From: Pseudomonas proteolytica
GTDB taxonomy: Bacteria; Pseudomonadota; Gammaproteobacteria; Pseudomonadales; Pseudomonadaceae
DNA length: 64,000 nucleotides
Direction: 5' to 3'
Assembly: GCF_007858275.1 (NCBI RefSeq)
Contig: NZ_VFEV01000002.1
Span: 206,046 to 270,045, forward strand
The notes beneath the pieces were generated by a model. The model was given only the letters and a program-made list of their open reading frames with translations. It did not search any database and had not been told where the DNA came from. Positions 10,256 through 19,923 of the stretch are shown piece by piece; the first letter of the stretch is position 1; every line of letters starts with the position of its first letter. The translations under genes and the position numbers were made by a program.

Positions 10256-13050
10256 TGATGAAAGGCGTGCACGGTGTGCTGGTCGGCGAAGACGTCAAAC
10301 GCTGGGCGCTGCCGTTTCCGGTGGGTGTGCGTCAGCCGATGGAGCACTGGTGCGTCGCCGTCGACAAGGTGCGTTATGTCGGAGAGCCGGTGGCCGTGGT
10401 GATCGCCGAGAGCCGCTACCTGGCCGAGGACGCCATCGAAGGTGTGCGCGTTGAATACGAGCCGCTGCCCCCGATCATCGATCCTGAACTGGCCACCGCC
10501 GAACAGGCGCCGATCCTGCACGAAGCTGTCGGCAGCAACGTGGTCAACGAACGGCGCTTTCGTTATGGCGAGCCGGAGCAGGCGTTCGAGCAGGCGCCGC
10601 ACAAGGTCTCGCTCAAAGTGAAGTTTCCGCGCAGTTCCTGCACACCCATCGAATGCTATGTGGTGCTGGCTCAGTACGAGCGCGCCACCGGCATTTATGA
10701 CGTGCTCGCCAATTTCCAGGGTCCCTATGCGTTGCACACGGTCATGGCGCGCGCACTGAATGTGCCCGGCAACCGCTTGCGTTTGCGCACGCCGAAAGAT
10801 TCCGGCGGCAGCTTTGGCATCAAGCAGGGCGTGTTCCCTTACGTGGTGATGATGGGCCTAGCGTCACGCAAGGTCGGCGCACCGGTGAAATGGGTCGAGG
10901 ACCGTCTGGAACATCTTCAGGGGGCTTCTTCTGCGACCAATCGGGTGACCGAAATTGAAGCGGCAGTAGAAGCCGATGGCCGCATCACCGCTTTGCGTTA
11001 TGACCAGATCGACGACTGTGGTGCCTACCTGAGAGCGCCCGAACCGGCGACGTTCTACCGCATGCACGGCAACCTGACGGGGGCCTATGCAATCCGCAAT
11101 TTGCAAGTGCGCAACCGGGTGGTGCTGACCAACAAAACCCCTTCAGGCCTGAACCGTGGTTTTGGTGGCCCGCAGGTGTATTTTGCCCTGGAGCGGCTGC
11201 TGCAACACATCGCCGTGCAGTTGAAGCTTGATCCGTTGGACGTGATCCGCCGCAACCTGGTGCCGGCCGATGCCTTCCCTTATCGCGCGGCCGCCGGTGC
11301 GTTGCTCGACTCCGGCAATTACCAGGCAGGCATTGCCTTGGCGGCGGCTGATGGCGGTCTCGACGAGTTGCTCAAGCGTCGTGATCAGGCGCGTGCCGAA
11401 GGCCGAATCTATGGCATCGGTTATGCCGCCGTCATCGAACCGTCGATTTCCAACATGGGTTACATCACCACCGCGATGACACCCGAAGAGCGACGCAAGG
11501 CCGGTCCGAAAAACGGCGCTGTCGCAACCGCAACCATCAACGTCGGCCCATTGGGTGACGTCAGTGTGCACGTGTCCTCGGCACCGCAAGGGCAGGGCCA
11601 TCAAACCACGGTCGCTCAGGTCGTCGCCGAAGTGCTCGGGGTTGCGCTGGAGTCCATCGTGGTCAACGTCGAACTGGATACCCAGAAGGACGCTTGGTCG
11701 ATTGCCTCGGGCAACTATTCCAGCCGCTTCGCCGGTGCTGTGGCTGGTGCCGTCTACAAGGCAGCGCTGAAGATCCGTGATCGCCTCGCCGCGATTGCCG
11801 CCGAGCAATTGCAGGCCAGTCCCGAGGATATTCGTTTCGCGGGCGGCAAGATTTTTGTGGTCAATGGCGGGGCGGTGGCGCCATTCCATCGGATTGCCGG
11901 TGCGACCCACTGGTCGCCGGGCCTGCTGCCGGAAGGTGAAAGCGGCGGTCTGCGCGAAACCGCCTTCTGGAGCCCGCCGCAATTGGTGGCACCGGACGAC
12001 CAGGATCAGGTCAATAGCTCGCTGTGCTACGGCTTTGTCTTCGACATCTGTGGTCTGGAAATCGACCGCATGACCGGCGAGATCCACATCGATCGCTACG
12101 TCACCTGTCATGACGCCGGCCGCCTGCTCAACCCGGCGCTGGTCGATGGCCAGATTCGTGGTGGCTTTACCCAGGGCCTCGGCGCGGCACTGATGGAAGA
12201 GTTCGCCTATGGCGAGGACGGCAGCTTCCTCTCTGGCACATTCGCCGATTATCTGGTGCCGACCGCACCGGAAGCGATCGAACCGGTGATCCTTCACATG
12301 GAAACGCCATCGCCATTCACCCCACTGGGCGCCAAGGGGGTGGGCGAGGGTAACAATATGAGCACGCCGGTATGCATCGCCAACGCGGTGGCCGACGCCC
12401 TTGGTCGCTCGGACATTCGTCTGCCACTGACGCCATCAAAAGTACGCACGCTCATCGGGATTGACGAGCCGCCACGGCCCGCGGGGATGGAGCCCGATGA
12501 AAACCTGGACGCGGAACCTGCCGCTGGACCGGCACTGCGGGCCAACGACGCGGTGGTGATTCCTGCTTCGCCGCAACAGGTCTTCGATACCTTGCTCGAC
12601 CCGCAAACGCTGGCAGCGATCATTCCCGGTTGTCACGACCTCGTGCTTGAAGGTGAAAACCGTTATCGCGCAGACGTCACCGTCGGCGTCGGCATGATCC
12701 GCGCGCGCTTCGAGGCCAAGGTTGCCCTGAGTGATCTGGACCCTCCGTATTCATTGCGTCTGTCCGGTTCCGGCAGCAGCTCGATGGGTTCGGCCCAGGG
12801 GCAGGCCAAGGTGCGTTTCGTCGAACTGGAAAATGGCCACACGCGTCTGGAATACCAATACCAGGTGGCGGTCAGCGGCAAAGTCGCCGCAGTCGGCGGC
12901 CGAATGTTGCAAGGGGCCTCGAAAGTGATCATCGGACAAATATTTACTCGCCTGTCACAACGGGTCAGCGGCCGAGCCATCTCCACCGGCTGGTGGGCGC
13001 GGATGCGGGCCTCGCTTGGCGCGCTGTTTGGCAAGGGAGGTGCGCAATGA
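10051..13050 (+). CDS. hmfA: 2-Furoyl-CoA dehydrogenase, molybdopterin subunit with C-terminal CoxG domain
   Basis: Large subunit of a xanthine-oxidase-family hydroxylase that would place oxygen from water on C5 of furoyl-CoA. The 999 residues comprise an alpha/beta hammerhead (about 20-130), two Mo-cofactor-binding domains (about 145-770, with GFGGPQ and the catalytic-Glu motif KGVGEG near 760), and a C-terminal SRPBCC/CoxG-type domain (about 830-980, from VVIPASPQQVFDTLLDP). hmfB starts inside its stop codon. The furan assignment rests on the whole operon (hmfBCDE, UbiD/UbiX); the family alone would fit other aryl-CoA or aldehyde hydroxylases. Confidence 0.85.
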   Translation: MTSFQPATESQTGHIGARQTRVEDAALLRGLGCYADDAAIPPGTLHAAIIRSPHAHARITSVDFSRALLMKGVHGVLVGEDVKRWALPFPVGVRQPMEHWCVAVDKVRYVGEPVAVVIAESRYLAEDAIEGVRVEYEPLPPIIDPELATAEQAPILHEAVGSNVVNERRFRYGEPEQAFEQAPHKVSLKVKFPRSSCTPIECYVVLAQYERATGIYDVLANFQGPYALHTVMARALNVPGNRLRLRTPKDSGGSFGIKQGVFPYVVMMGLASRKVGAPVKWVEDRLEHLQGASSATNRVTEIEAAVEADGRITALRYDQIDDCGAYLRAPEPATFYRMHGNLTGAYAIRNLQVRNRVVLTNKTPSGLNRGFGGPQVYFALERLLQHIAVQLKLDPLDVIRRNLVPADAFPYRAAAGALLDSGNYQAGIALAAADGGLDELLKRRDQARAEGRIYGIGYAAVIEPSISNMGYITTAMTPEERRKAGPKNGAVATATINVGPLGDVSVHVSSAPQGQGHQTTVAQVVAEVLGVALESIVVNVELDTQKDAWSIASGNYSSRFAGAVAGAVYKAALKIRDRLAAIAAEQLQASPEDIRFAGGKIFVVNGGAVAPFHRIAGATHWSPGLLPEGESGGLRETAFWSPPQLVAPDDQDQVNSSLCYGFVFDICGLEIDRMTGEIHIDRYVTCHDAGRLLNPALVDGQIRGGFTQGLGAALMEEFAYGEDGSFLSGTFADYLVPTAPEAIEPVILHMETPSPFTPLGAKGVGEGNNMSTPVCIANAVADALGRSDIRLPLTPSKVRTLIGIDEPPRPAGMEPDENLDAEPAAGPALRANDAVVIPASPQQVFDTLLDPQTLAAIIPGCHDLVLEGENRYRADVTVGVGMIRARFEAKVALSDLDPPYSLRLSGSGSSSMGSAQGQAKVRFVELENGHTRLEYQYQVAVSGKVAAVGGRMLQGASKVIIGQIFTRLSQRVSGRAISTGWWARMRASLGALFGKGGAQ

Positions 13051-13853
13051 AACCGGCTGCTTTCGATTACGTTCGGGCTGACACTCGTCGTCAGGTGGTT
13101 GAACTGCTCGCCGAGTACGGCCAGGAGGCTCGCATCATCGCCGGTGGCCAATCGCTGATGGCGGTGCTGAACATGCGCCTGGCTCAACCCAAGTTGCTGA
13201 TCGACATCAATCATGTGGCTGAACTGGCCTATATCGAACTGCGCAAGGATTGCCTGGCCGTAGGCGCCGGGGTACGACAGGCGCAACTGCTGGCGCGTTC
13301 GACCCTGATGGACGAGGTGCCTTTACTGGCACTGGCGATGCCCTGGATCGGCCACTTCCAGACGCGTAATCGCGGCACGGTCTGCGGTTCGGTGGCTCAC
13401 GCCGACCCCAGCGCCGAGTTGCCGCTGTGCCTGGTGACGCTGGGCGGTGAGATCGTTCTGGAGTCGAAAAAAGGCAAGCGCATCGTCAAGGCTGCCGACT
13501 TCTTCCAAGGCATTCTCACCACCGACAAGCGTGCAGATGAGCTGGTTGTCGAGGTGCGTTTTCCGCTCAAGAGCGAAGGCATCACTTATCGCTTCCGCGA
13601 AATCGCCATGCGCCACGGCGACTTTGCAATTGTCTCCCTGGCCGCGGCCATTGGCGCGGACCAGGTCGAGCTTGGCATCGGCGGGGTCGCCGACCGTCCG
13701 CAACGTCGCAGTCTGCCTCGTGGTGCGGCATTGCCGGACGCGCTCAATCAAACCGCCTGGTCGCTTGATGCACAGGACGACGTGCAGGCCAGCGCTGCCT
13801 ATCGCCGCCAACTGATTCGCGAGCTGGGTCATCAGCTGATTGAAGGAGTCTGA
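13047..13853 (+). CDS. hmfB: 2-Furoyl-CoA dehydrogenase, FAD-binding subunit
   Basis: Medium (CoxM-like) subunit of 268 residues that passes electrons from the Fe-S subunit to an acceptor through FAD. The FAD loop IIAGGQSLMAVLNMRL lies near residue 30 and the second flavin motif (GTVCGSVAHADPSAELP) near 110-130. The ATG overlaps the hmfA stop (ATGA). hmfC begins 2 bases after its stop, so the three subunits are probably translated together. Confidence 0.87.
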   Translation: MKPAAFDYVRADTRRQVVELLAEYGQEARIIAGGQSLMAVLNMRLAQPKLLIDINHVAELAYIELRKDCLAVGAGVRQAQLLARSTLMDEVPLLALAMPWIGHFQTRNRGTVCGSVAHADPSAELPLCLVTLGGEIVLESKKGKRIVKAADFFQGILTTDKRADELVVEVRFPLKSEGITYRFREIAMRHGDFAIVSLAAAIGADQVELGIGGVADRPQRRSLPRGAALPDALNQTAWSLDAQDDVQASAAYRRQLIRELGHQLIEGV

Positions 13854-13855
13854 AC

Positions 13856-14356
13856 ATGCGTGTAACTGCCGACCAAACCTTTGCGATTCGCCTGGAACTC
13901 AATGGCCGCTCCCGTGAAGCCCTGGCTGAACCGCGGACCCAACTCTGCGACTTCCTGCGCCACGACCTCGGTGCCACCGGCGTCCATGTCGGATGTGAAC
14001 ACGGCGTCTGCGGTGCCTGCACGGTGCTGGTGGACGGGGTCGCCATGCGTTCCTGCCTGATGCTAGCGGTACAGGGGCACGAGCGGCGTATCGAGACTGT
14101 CGAGTCCCTGGCTGACGACGACACGCTGAGCGACCTGCAACAAGCTTTTCGTCGTCATCACGCCTTGCAGTGCGGCTTTTGCACAGCGGGCATTCTCATG
14201 TCCTGCGTGGATTTCCTCGAACGGGTACCCAACCCGGACGAGACCCAGGTACGCGACATGCTTTCGGGGCATCTATGTCGCTGCACCGGCTACACCGGCA
14301 TCGTCCAGGCCGTGCTCGAAGTCGCTGCCCAGCGCCAAACGAACAAAGGGGTATAA
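13856..14356 (+). CDS. hmfC: 2-Furoyl-CoA dehydrogenase, [2Fe-2S] subunit
   Basis: Small (CoxS-like) subunit of 166 residues with two iron-sulphur clusters. The plant-ferredoxin-type N-domain shows CEHGVCGACTVLVDG, and the C-terminal helical domain shows QCGFCTAGIL and LCRCTGYTGI; these supply the expected eight Cys ligands. A GGAGT sequence lies 9 bases before the ATG. Completes the molybdenum enzyme with hmfA and hmfB. Confidence 0.88.
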   Translation: MRVTADQTFAIRLELNGRSREALAEPRTQLCDFLRHDLGATGVHVGCEHGVCGACTVLVDGVAMRSCLMLAVQGHERRIETVESLADDDTLSDLQQAFRRHHALQCGFCTAGILMSCVDFLERVPNPDETQVRDMLSGHLCRCTGYTGIVQAVLEVAAQRQTNKGV

Positions 14357-14361
14357 CAAAA

Positions 14362-15900
14362 ATGTTCGATCTCGGACGCAGTTTCCTCGCTGCCGTTGAA
14401 CGCCGACCGCACGCCGTGGCGGTCAGTGACGGTGCGTTGAAGAAAACCTATGAAGACTGGTTCGTTGATATCCAGAGCGCCGCTTGGGGCTTGCAATGCC
14501 TCGGGCTGCAACGCGGTGATCGACTGCTGGTAGCGATGCAAAACCGCTGGCAGATGGCAACCCTGCATTGGGCCTGTCAGTTTGCGGGCATCGTCATGAC
14601 CCCCTTGAACTGGCGTTCGACTGCCGAGGAACTGGGCTACTGCATCGAAGATGCGCAAATCCGTGCGGTGGCTTACGACGACGCTACCGTGACTGTCGTG
14701 GCCGGTTGCAGCGCCGCCACAAGGCTGCCACGGATCGCCGCCGGACTCCGTGCCGCCAACACCGATCTGAGTTTCGAGGAACTGTGTTCGCAGACCCCCT
14801 CCGGCATCATTTTGCAGGCCGACGCCGAAGACATTTCACTGTTGCTGTACACCTCCGGAACCACCAGCAAGCCCAAGGGCGTGCCCCGTCGGCACCGTTG
14901 TGAGCGCGCCGCGGCGGTTGCCCACGTAGCGCAAAACCTCTACCGCCAGAACGAGTGCACGCTAGGTGTCATGCCGCTTTACCACACCATGGGCGTTCGA
15001 TCGCTGCTGTCCATGGCGCTGATCGACGGACATTTCGTCTGTGTGCCGAAGTTTGACGTGGAAGCCACGCTGCAGGCCATCGAGCGGGAAAAGGTCAGCA
15101 ATCTGTACTTGGTGCCGACGCTCTACCACATGCTCATCGAACACCCGGCCTTTGCCCGCGAGCGAGTAGCCAGTGTGGAGAAGATCGGCTTTGCCGGTGC
15201 GCCGATGAGCGACGGTTTGATGCGTCGCGTCGAGCAGGCGTTCCAGCCGCAATTGTTCGTCAATCATTACGGCAGCTCGGAGATCTACACCTTCACCATC
15301 GACCAGCAAGCCAGCCGCAAACCCGGTTCGTCAGGGCGCAGTGCAATGAACCAGCGCGTGCGCGTGGTGCCGATCGATGCTGAAACAGCCGACGTGCAGG
15401 TCAACCCATTGGAGGAGGGCCAGATCATCGCCGACCTGGCGAGTGACGAGGCGTTCGAAGGCTACCTGAACCGCCCTGAAGCGACCGCCAAGGCGTTGCG
15501 TGACGGATGGTATTTCACCGGTGACATCGGCTACTTCGATCTGGAGGGCGATCTGTTCGTCACGGGTCGTGTCGATGACTTGATCATCACCGGCGGCGAA
15601 AACGTCAGCCCGGCAGAAATAGAAAACATGCTCTCTCTGCACCCGGCGGTGGAAGAGGTGGTGGTGGTCGGTCTGCCCGACGAGCAATGGGGCAAGATTA
15701 TTGCCGCGTTTATCAAGCTGCGCGCTGAGGTCTCGGAAGGCGACCTCGATGCCCATTGCATCGCTTCGGGCCTGGCCAAATTCAAGCGGCCACGGCGTTA
15801 CCAGTTCATCGACCAGATTCCCAAATCTCCAGTGGGCAAGGTGCTGCGGCGCGTGCTGCTGGCCCAATTTCAGGAACAGGCCTTGAAGGCCATCAGCTAA
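14362..15900 (+). CDS. hmfD: Furoyl-CoA synthetase (AMP-forming acyl-CoA ligase)
   Basis: Adenylate-forming enzyme (512 residues) expected to activate 2-furoate to 2-furoyl-CoA, the substrate of HmfABC. Visible motifs are the phosphate-binding loop LLYTSGTTSKPKGVP (about 160-175), YGSSE, YFTGDIGYFD, and the C-terminal catalytic Lys in PKSPVGKVLRR. It starts 5 bases after hmfC; the open frame extends upstream through hmfC in another phase, but the ATG at 14362 gives the normal N-terminus. On its own it could be a benzoate-type ligase; the operon supports furoate. Confidence 0.84.
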   Translation: MFDLGRSFLAAVERRPHAVAVSDGALKKTYEDWFVDIQSAAWGLQCLGLQRGDRLLVAMQNRWQMATLHWACQFAGIVMTPLNWRSTAEELGYCIEDAQIRAVAYDDATVTVVAGCSAATRLPRIAAGLRAANTDLSFEELCSQTPSGIILQADAEDISLLLYTSGTTSKPKGVPRRHRCERAAAVAHVAQNLYRQNECTLGVMPLYHTMGVRSLLSMALIDGHFVCVPKFDVEATLQAIEREKVSNLYLVPTLYHMLIEHPAFARERVASVEKIGFAGAPMSDGLMRRVEQAFQPQLFVNHYGSSEIYTFTIDQQASRKPGSSGRSAMNQRVRVVPIDAETADVQVNPLEEGQIIADLASDEAFEGYLNRPEATAKALRDGWYFTGDIGYFDLEGDLFVTGRVDDLIITGGENVSPAEIENMLSLHPAVEEVVVVGLPDEQWGKIIAAFIKLRAEVSEGDLDAHCIASGLAKFKRPRRYQFIDQIPKSPVGKVLRRVLLAQFQEQALKAIS

Positions 15901-15919
15901 TCATCCAGAGGACACTCCC

Positions 15920-16723
15920 ATGCAACAACAAGCGATCCAGCAATTTCTCGACACCCAGTTCGATGGCTTCCAGGTTGACGTTGATGTGTCTCGCGAGCGC
16001 GCTGACATCATCCTCAACCGGGCGCCGTTGAACGTCATTTCCATGGGGCAGCGCGATCAACTGCGCCTGGTCTTCGAAGCCCTCGATGCACACAAAGACG
16101 TGCGCGTCATCGTGCTGCGCTCGGTGGGTGAACACTTCTCCAGCGGCGGCGACATCAAGGGCTTTCTCGAAGCATCGCCGGAGCACGTTTCGAAGCTGGC
16201 CTGGAATGTCGCGGCACCGGCACGTTGCGAAAAACCGGTGATCGTTGCCAACCGTGGTTACACCTTCGGCGTCGGCTTCGAACTGTCCCTGGCCTGCGAT
16301 TTCCGCATCGCTTCGCAAACCACTCGCTACGCCCTGCCTGAGCAGAACCTGGGGCAGATCCCGGGCTCGGGTGGCTCCGCGCGCCTGCAGAAAATCATCG
16401 GCATCACCCGCACCAAGCACATGGTGATGCGCGCCAAACGCATCACGGGCGACCAGGCCTATGCTTGGGGTATCGCGACCGAGGTCGTGCCGGACACCGA
16501 ACTGGAAAGCACCGTCGATGCGCTGGTCGATGAACTGCGGCGCTTCTCGCCGCTGGCTCAGCGCACGGCGAAAAAACTGATCAACGACAACGAAGACGCA
16601 CCGCTGACCGTCGCGATCGAAATGGAAGGCCACTGCTACAGCCGCCTGCGTAGCTCCAAGGACTTCAAGGAAGGCGTTGAAGCGTTTCACAGCAAGCGTG
16701 CGGCCGTGTTTATCGGCGAGTAA
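15920..16723 (+). CDS. hmfE: 2-Oxoglutaroyl-CoA hydrolase, enoyl-CoA hydratase family
   Basis: Crotonase-fold protein of 267 residues. In the furoate pathway the hydroxylated furoyl-CoA tautomerises and opens to 2-oxoglutaroyl-CoA, which HmfE hydrolyses to 2-oxoglutarate for the TCA cycle. The oxyanion-hole segment SSGGDIKGF is near residue 75, and an acidic residue sits in PEQNLGQIPGSGG. AGAGGA precedes the ATG. It is the last gene of the hmfABCDE operon; a 194-base gap follows. Assignment by synteny; family membership is certain. Confidence 0.82.
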   Translation: MQQQAIQQFLDTQFDGFQVDVDVSRERADIILNRAPLNVISMGQRDQLRLVFEALDAHKDVRVIVLRSVGEHFSSGGDIKGFLEASPEHVSKLAWNVAAPARCEKPVIVANRGYTFGVGFELSLACDFRIASQTTRYALPEQNLGQIPGSGGSARLQKIIGITRTKHMVMRAKRITGDQAYAWGIATEVVPDTELESTVDALVDELRRFSPLAQRTAKKLINDNEDAPLTVAIEMEGHCYSRLRSSKDFKEGVEAFHSKRAAVFIGE

Positions 16724-16917
16724 ATGCGTACCGGCGAGCAGGCCCGGGAGCATGTCGGCAACGGCGTGCGCCTCTACGGAGCAGGGCCTGCCGCCCCTTC
16801 ACTGAGACTGATAGGACGCATCAATATTCGTTAATGGAAAACCTGTTGCGGGGCTCTTAGGGTGAGATCGGCTGCACCGAAATCCGTCCAATAAATATAA
16901 AAATCGGAGTTCCACTT
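16724..16917. other. Intergenic region between hmfE and the SSS transporter
   Basis: A 194-base gap. Inverted arms GCAGGCCC (about 16738-16745) and GGGCCTGC (about 16785-16792) could form a large hairpin ending the hmfABCDE transcript. The AT-rich part after 16830 is the probable promoter region for the transporter. No operator could be assigned. Confidence 0.4.
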
Positions 16918-18336
16918 ATGGCTTCTAGCTGGCTGGTATTAACCATCGTGGCCGCCTACATGGTGGTCTTGGCGTTGATCAGTTTCTGGGTTCGACGCTC
17001 TACACAAAGCGCGAAAAACTTCACAACAGGAGGCAAGGACTTTCCGGCGATGCTGATCGGTTTTCTGATGATGTCCGAGTTCATCGGCACTACCGCGAGC
17101 ATTGGTACGGCCCAGGCGGGTTACACCTATGGCATTTCCGCTGCCTGGAACATCGCCGCCCTGGGCGTCGGGTTCGTGATCTTCTCCATGCTGTTGGCGA
17201 AGAAGTACAAAGACCTCGGCGAGAACACCATTTCCGGGGCGCTGGCCCGCACTTACGGCGAGCCGGTACGCTTCGCGACGTCAGTGATCATGATCTGCGC
17301 GCTGTCGATCGTTGCGGTCTCGATCTATGCCAGCGGCGGGGCCGTGCTCGCGACCTTGCTGGGCATCGAGCGGACTTCGGCGATCATCATCGTCGGTATT
17401 GTTTCGGTGCTGTATGTCGGCATCGGCGGCATGCGTTCAGTTATCTATACCAACGTCTTGCACGCGATAATGATGTACGCCGGGATCGTCCTCGCCCTGG
17501 GTTTTGCCTTGAGCAAGATTGGCGGCATGGGCGAGTTGGTGGCGCGACTGCCAGCGCCGATGTTCGAAGTCGACAACGTCGGTTGGCCGAAGATTTTCGC
17601 CTGGCTGGTGGCCGGTATCGGCGCGACGTTCGCCACCCAGTACGTGGTGCAGGCAGTGAATACCGTCAGTGACGGGCGCAAGGCCCAACATGCGAGTTTC
17701 TACTGTGCATTGATGTTGATTCCCTACGGCCTGATCGCTGCGATGGTGGGGATGTGCAGCGCGGTGTTGTTTCCGCAGATTCCCTCGTTGCAGGCCTTTC
17801 CGCAAATCCTCGGGCACATGCACGAATGGATGGCCGGGATCGTCGTCGCGGGACTGGCCGGGGCGCTGTTCGGCACCATGGCCGCGCTCACCATGGGCAT
17901 CGCCACATTGTTGCTCAAGGACTTCTATCAGCCGTTCTTCAACCCCCGAGGGAATGATCGCAAGAATCTCAACTTTGCCCGGACCGCGACCATCGTCGCC
18001 GGCCTGCTGCCCATCGCACTGGCGCTGTACGCCTCCGACGTTCTGGTGGTGACCTTCCTCGCCAAGGCCTTGCGCGCTTCACTCGCGGTGCTGGTGCTGA
18101 TGGTGTTTTACGCGCCGACATTCGGCACGCGGCAGGGTGCGTTCATCAGCATCATCGCGTCACTGATCATCACCATCGGCTGGTTCCTGATGGGCAATCC
18201 CTATGGCATCGACAACGCCTACATCGCACTGGCCACGCCGCTCGTGATCATGACCTTGAGCCATTTGCTGCGCGGTGGCAAACCCGAACATGCCGACAGC
18301 ACCAGGCCCGTCAGTGCGAGCACTACCGGAAACTGA
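16918..18336 (+). CDS. Sodium:solute symporter (SSS family)
   Basis: Inner-membrane transporter of 472 residues with about 12-13 hydrophobic helices. Signature regions include the N-terminal TGGKDFPAMLIGFLMMSEFIGTT and the helix with GIGGMRSVIYTNVLHAI. Placed between hmfE and the UbiD-type decarboxylase, it probably imports a furan carboxylate with sodium. The substrate is inferred from context only. CGGAG precedes the start ATG. Confidence 0.82.
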   Translation: MASSWLVLTIVAAYMVVLALISFWVRRSTQSAKNFTTGGKDFPAMLIGFLMMSEFIGTTASIGTAQAGYTYGISAAWNIAALGVGFVIFSMLLAKKYKDLGENTISGALARTYGEPVRFATSVIMICALSIVAVSIYASGGAVLATLLGIERTSAIIIVGIVSVLYVGIGGMRSVIYTNVLHAIMMYAGIVLALGFALSKIGGMGELVARLPAPMFEVDNVGWPKIFAWLVAGIGATFATQYVVQAVNTVSDGRKAQHASFYCALMLIPYGLIAAMVGMCSAVLFPQIPSLQAFPQILGHMHEWMAGIVVAGLAGALFGTMAALTMGIATLLLKDFYQPFFNPRGNDRKNLNFARTATIVAGLLPIALALYASDVLVVTFLAKALRASLAVLVLMVFYAPTFGTRQGAFISIIASLIITIGWFLMGNPYGIDNAYIALATPLVIMTLSHLLRGGKPEHADSTRPVSASTTGN

Positions 18337-18411
18337 ATCCCGACGATTCAAACGGGCATGCCATCGGGGTGACCGGGCATGCCACCAAAACAATAATGAT
18401 GAGGTAAGGCC

Positions 18412-19845
18412 ATGCAGCCTGTGACTCTTTCCACCCCCGAAGCCGACAAGGCCGGGGACCTGCCAGCAGGCGCCAGCCTGCGTGGCTGGCTCGACCATTT
18501 GCAGCGCCGGCAGCGTTTGACAATGATACGTCCCGGCGTGGACCTGCGTTTCGGCGTTGCAGCGATTGCCAATCGTCTGGACGGCAAGAGCGCTTCACTG
18601 TTCCCCCAGCCGGGCGGCCATTCGATCGCGGTGGTGTCCGGTCTGTTGTCCGACCGGCAGTGGATGGCCGAGGCCATGGGCGTGGAGTCCGCTGAAGTGT
18701 TGGCGCGTTTCGAGGCGGCCAGCCTCAATCCCCTGCCGTGGCGCGAAGTCAGCGATGCAGTTTGCCAGCAAGTGGTGCATCGCGAGATCGACCTGAATCG
18801 ACTGCTGCCAATTCCCACCCACAACGAGCACGACAGCGGCCCTTACATCACTGCTGGCCTGTTGATTACCCGCAACCCGCGCACCGGGGTGCAGAACGTT
18901 TCGATTCACCGCTTGCAGGTGAGCAGCCCAAATCGCCTGGGCGCGCTGCTGCTGCCACGCCATGCGCTGGCCTTCTTTCAGGAAGTCGAGGCGCTGGGTG
19001 AGGATCTGGAGGTGGCGGTGGTCATTGGGGCTGATCCGCTGACCTTGCTGGCATCCCAGGCCATCGTGCCCATCGATCACGACGAACTGGAAATTGCCGG
19101 TGCGCTGCATGGCCGTCCGCTGGCAGTAACGCGTTGTGTGACCAACCAGATTCGCGTACCTGCCGATGCCGAGATCGTCATCGAGGGCCGGTTGCTGGCC
19201 AAGGCGCGGGAGATGGAGGGCCCGTTCGGCGAGTTTCCGCAGTACTACGGCGAGCGCGCCGAACGCCATGTGATCGAAGTCGACGCCGTAACCCATAGTC
19301 ACGACCCGATCTTTCACACCATCGTCGGCGGCGGCCTGGAACACTTGCTGCTCGGCGGCATCCCGCGGGAAGCGACCATGCTTGCGCACTTGCGCCGCAG
19401 CTTTCCGTGCGTGCGTGACGTGCACCTGAGCAAGGGCGGAGTGTGTCGTTATCACCTTTATGTGCAGATCGACAAACGCTCCGAAGGCGAGGGCAAGAAC
19501 GTCATCCTCGGCGCGCTGGGCGGTCACTACGACATCAAGCACGTCACCGTGGTGGATATGGATGTGGACATTCATGACCCCATCGAAGTCGAGTGGGCTA
19601 TTGCCACCCGTTTCCAGGCCGACCGCGACCTGGTGCTGATCCACGAATCCCAGGGCTCGAAGCTCGATCCGTCCACCCGCGACGGTGTCGGCTCGAAGAT
19701 GGGCTACGACGCCACGGTGCCGCTGTCGGCACCGACCATGCGCTTCAAGCGAATCCAGGTGCCGGGCCAACAGGAAGTCGAGCTCGACAAGGTGGCGCAC
19801 GCGGCACCGCAGGATTGGCAGTGCGTGCTCCAGAAGCACGATTGA
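18412..19845 (+). CDS. hmfF: UbiD-family prFMN decarboxylase, probable 2,5-furandicarboxylate decarboxylase
   Basis: Enzyme of 477 residues that uses prenylated FMN, made by the UbiX homologue at 25353, to remove CO2. The UbiD hallmarks are present: NEHDSGPYITAGL (about 140), NVSIHRLQV, the Glu of EGPFGEFPQYYG (about 270), and the C-terminal substrate/metal region GSKLDPSTRDGVGSKMGYD. Within a furoate operon the likely reaction is 2,5-furandicarboxylate to 2-furoate, joining HMF breakdown to furfural breakdown. GAGGTAAGG precedes the ATG. Confidence 0.8.
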   Translation: MQPVTLSTPEADKAGDLPAGASLRGWLDHLQRRQRLTMIRPGVDLRFGVAAIANRLDGKSASLFPQPGGHSIAVVSGLLSDRQWMAEAMGVESAEVLARFEAASLNPLPWREVSDAVCQQVVHREIDLNRLLPIPTHNEHDSGPYITAGLLITRNPRTGVQNVSIHRLQVSSPNRLGALLLPRHALAFFQEVEALGEDLEVAVVIGADPLTLLASQAIVPIDHDELEIAGALHGRPLAVTRCVTNQIRVPADAEIVIEGRLLAKAREMEGPFGEFPQYYGERAERHVIEVDAVTHSHDPIFHTIVGGGLEHLLLGGIPREATMLAHLRRSFPCVRDVHLSKGGVCRYHLYVQIDKRSEGEGKNVILGALGGHYDIKHVTVVDMDVDIHDPIEVEWAIATRFQADRDLVLIHESQGSKLDPSTRDGVGSKMGYDATVPLSAPTMRFKRIQVPGQQEVELDKVAHAAPQDWQCVLQKHD

Positions 19846-19923
19846 ACCCGGAGGCCGCTGGTGTTTAGCGGCCTGTTCCCGATAGTTCCAACCAGCTCAA
19901 GACACGTCTTGTGTGAGGCAACC

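Noticed and set aside
10204..12297. Antisense frames up to 384 residues opposite hmfA
   Set aside because: High GC creates long minus-strand frames; the composition is Arg/His/Gln-rich and matches no family, while the plus strand is a clear molybdenum hydroxylase.
16738..16792. Inverted GCAGGCCC/GGGCCTGC as a small RNA gene
   Set aside because: The arms are short with a long loop and no promoter or terminator pair; kept only as a possible terminator.
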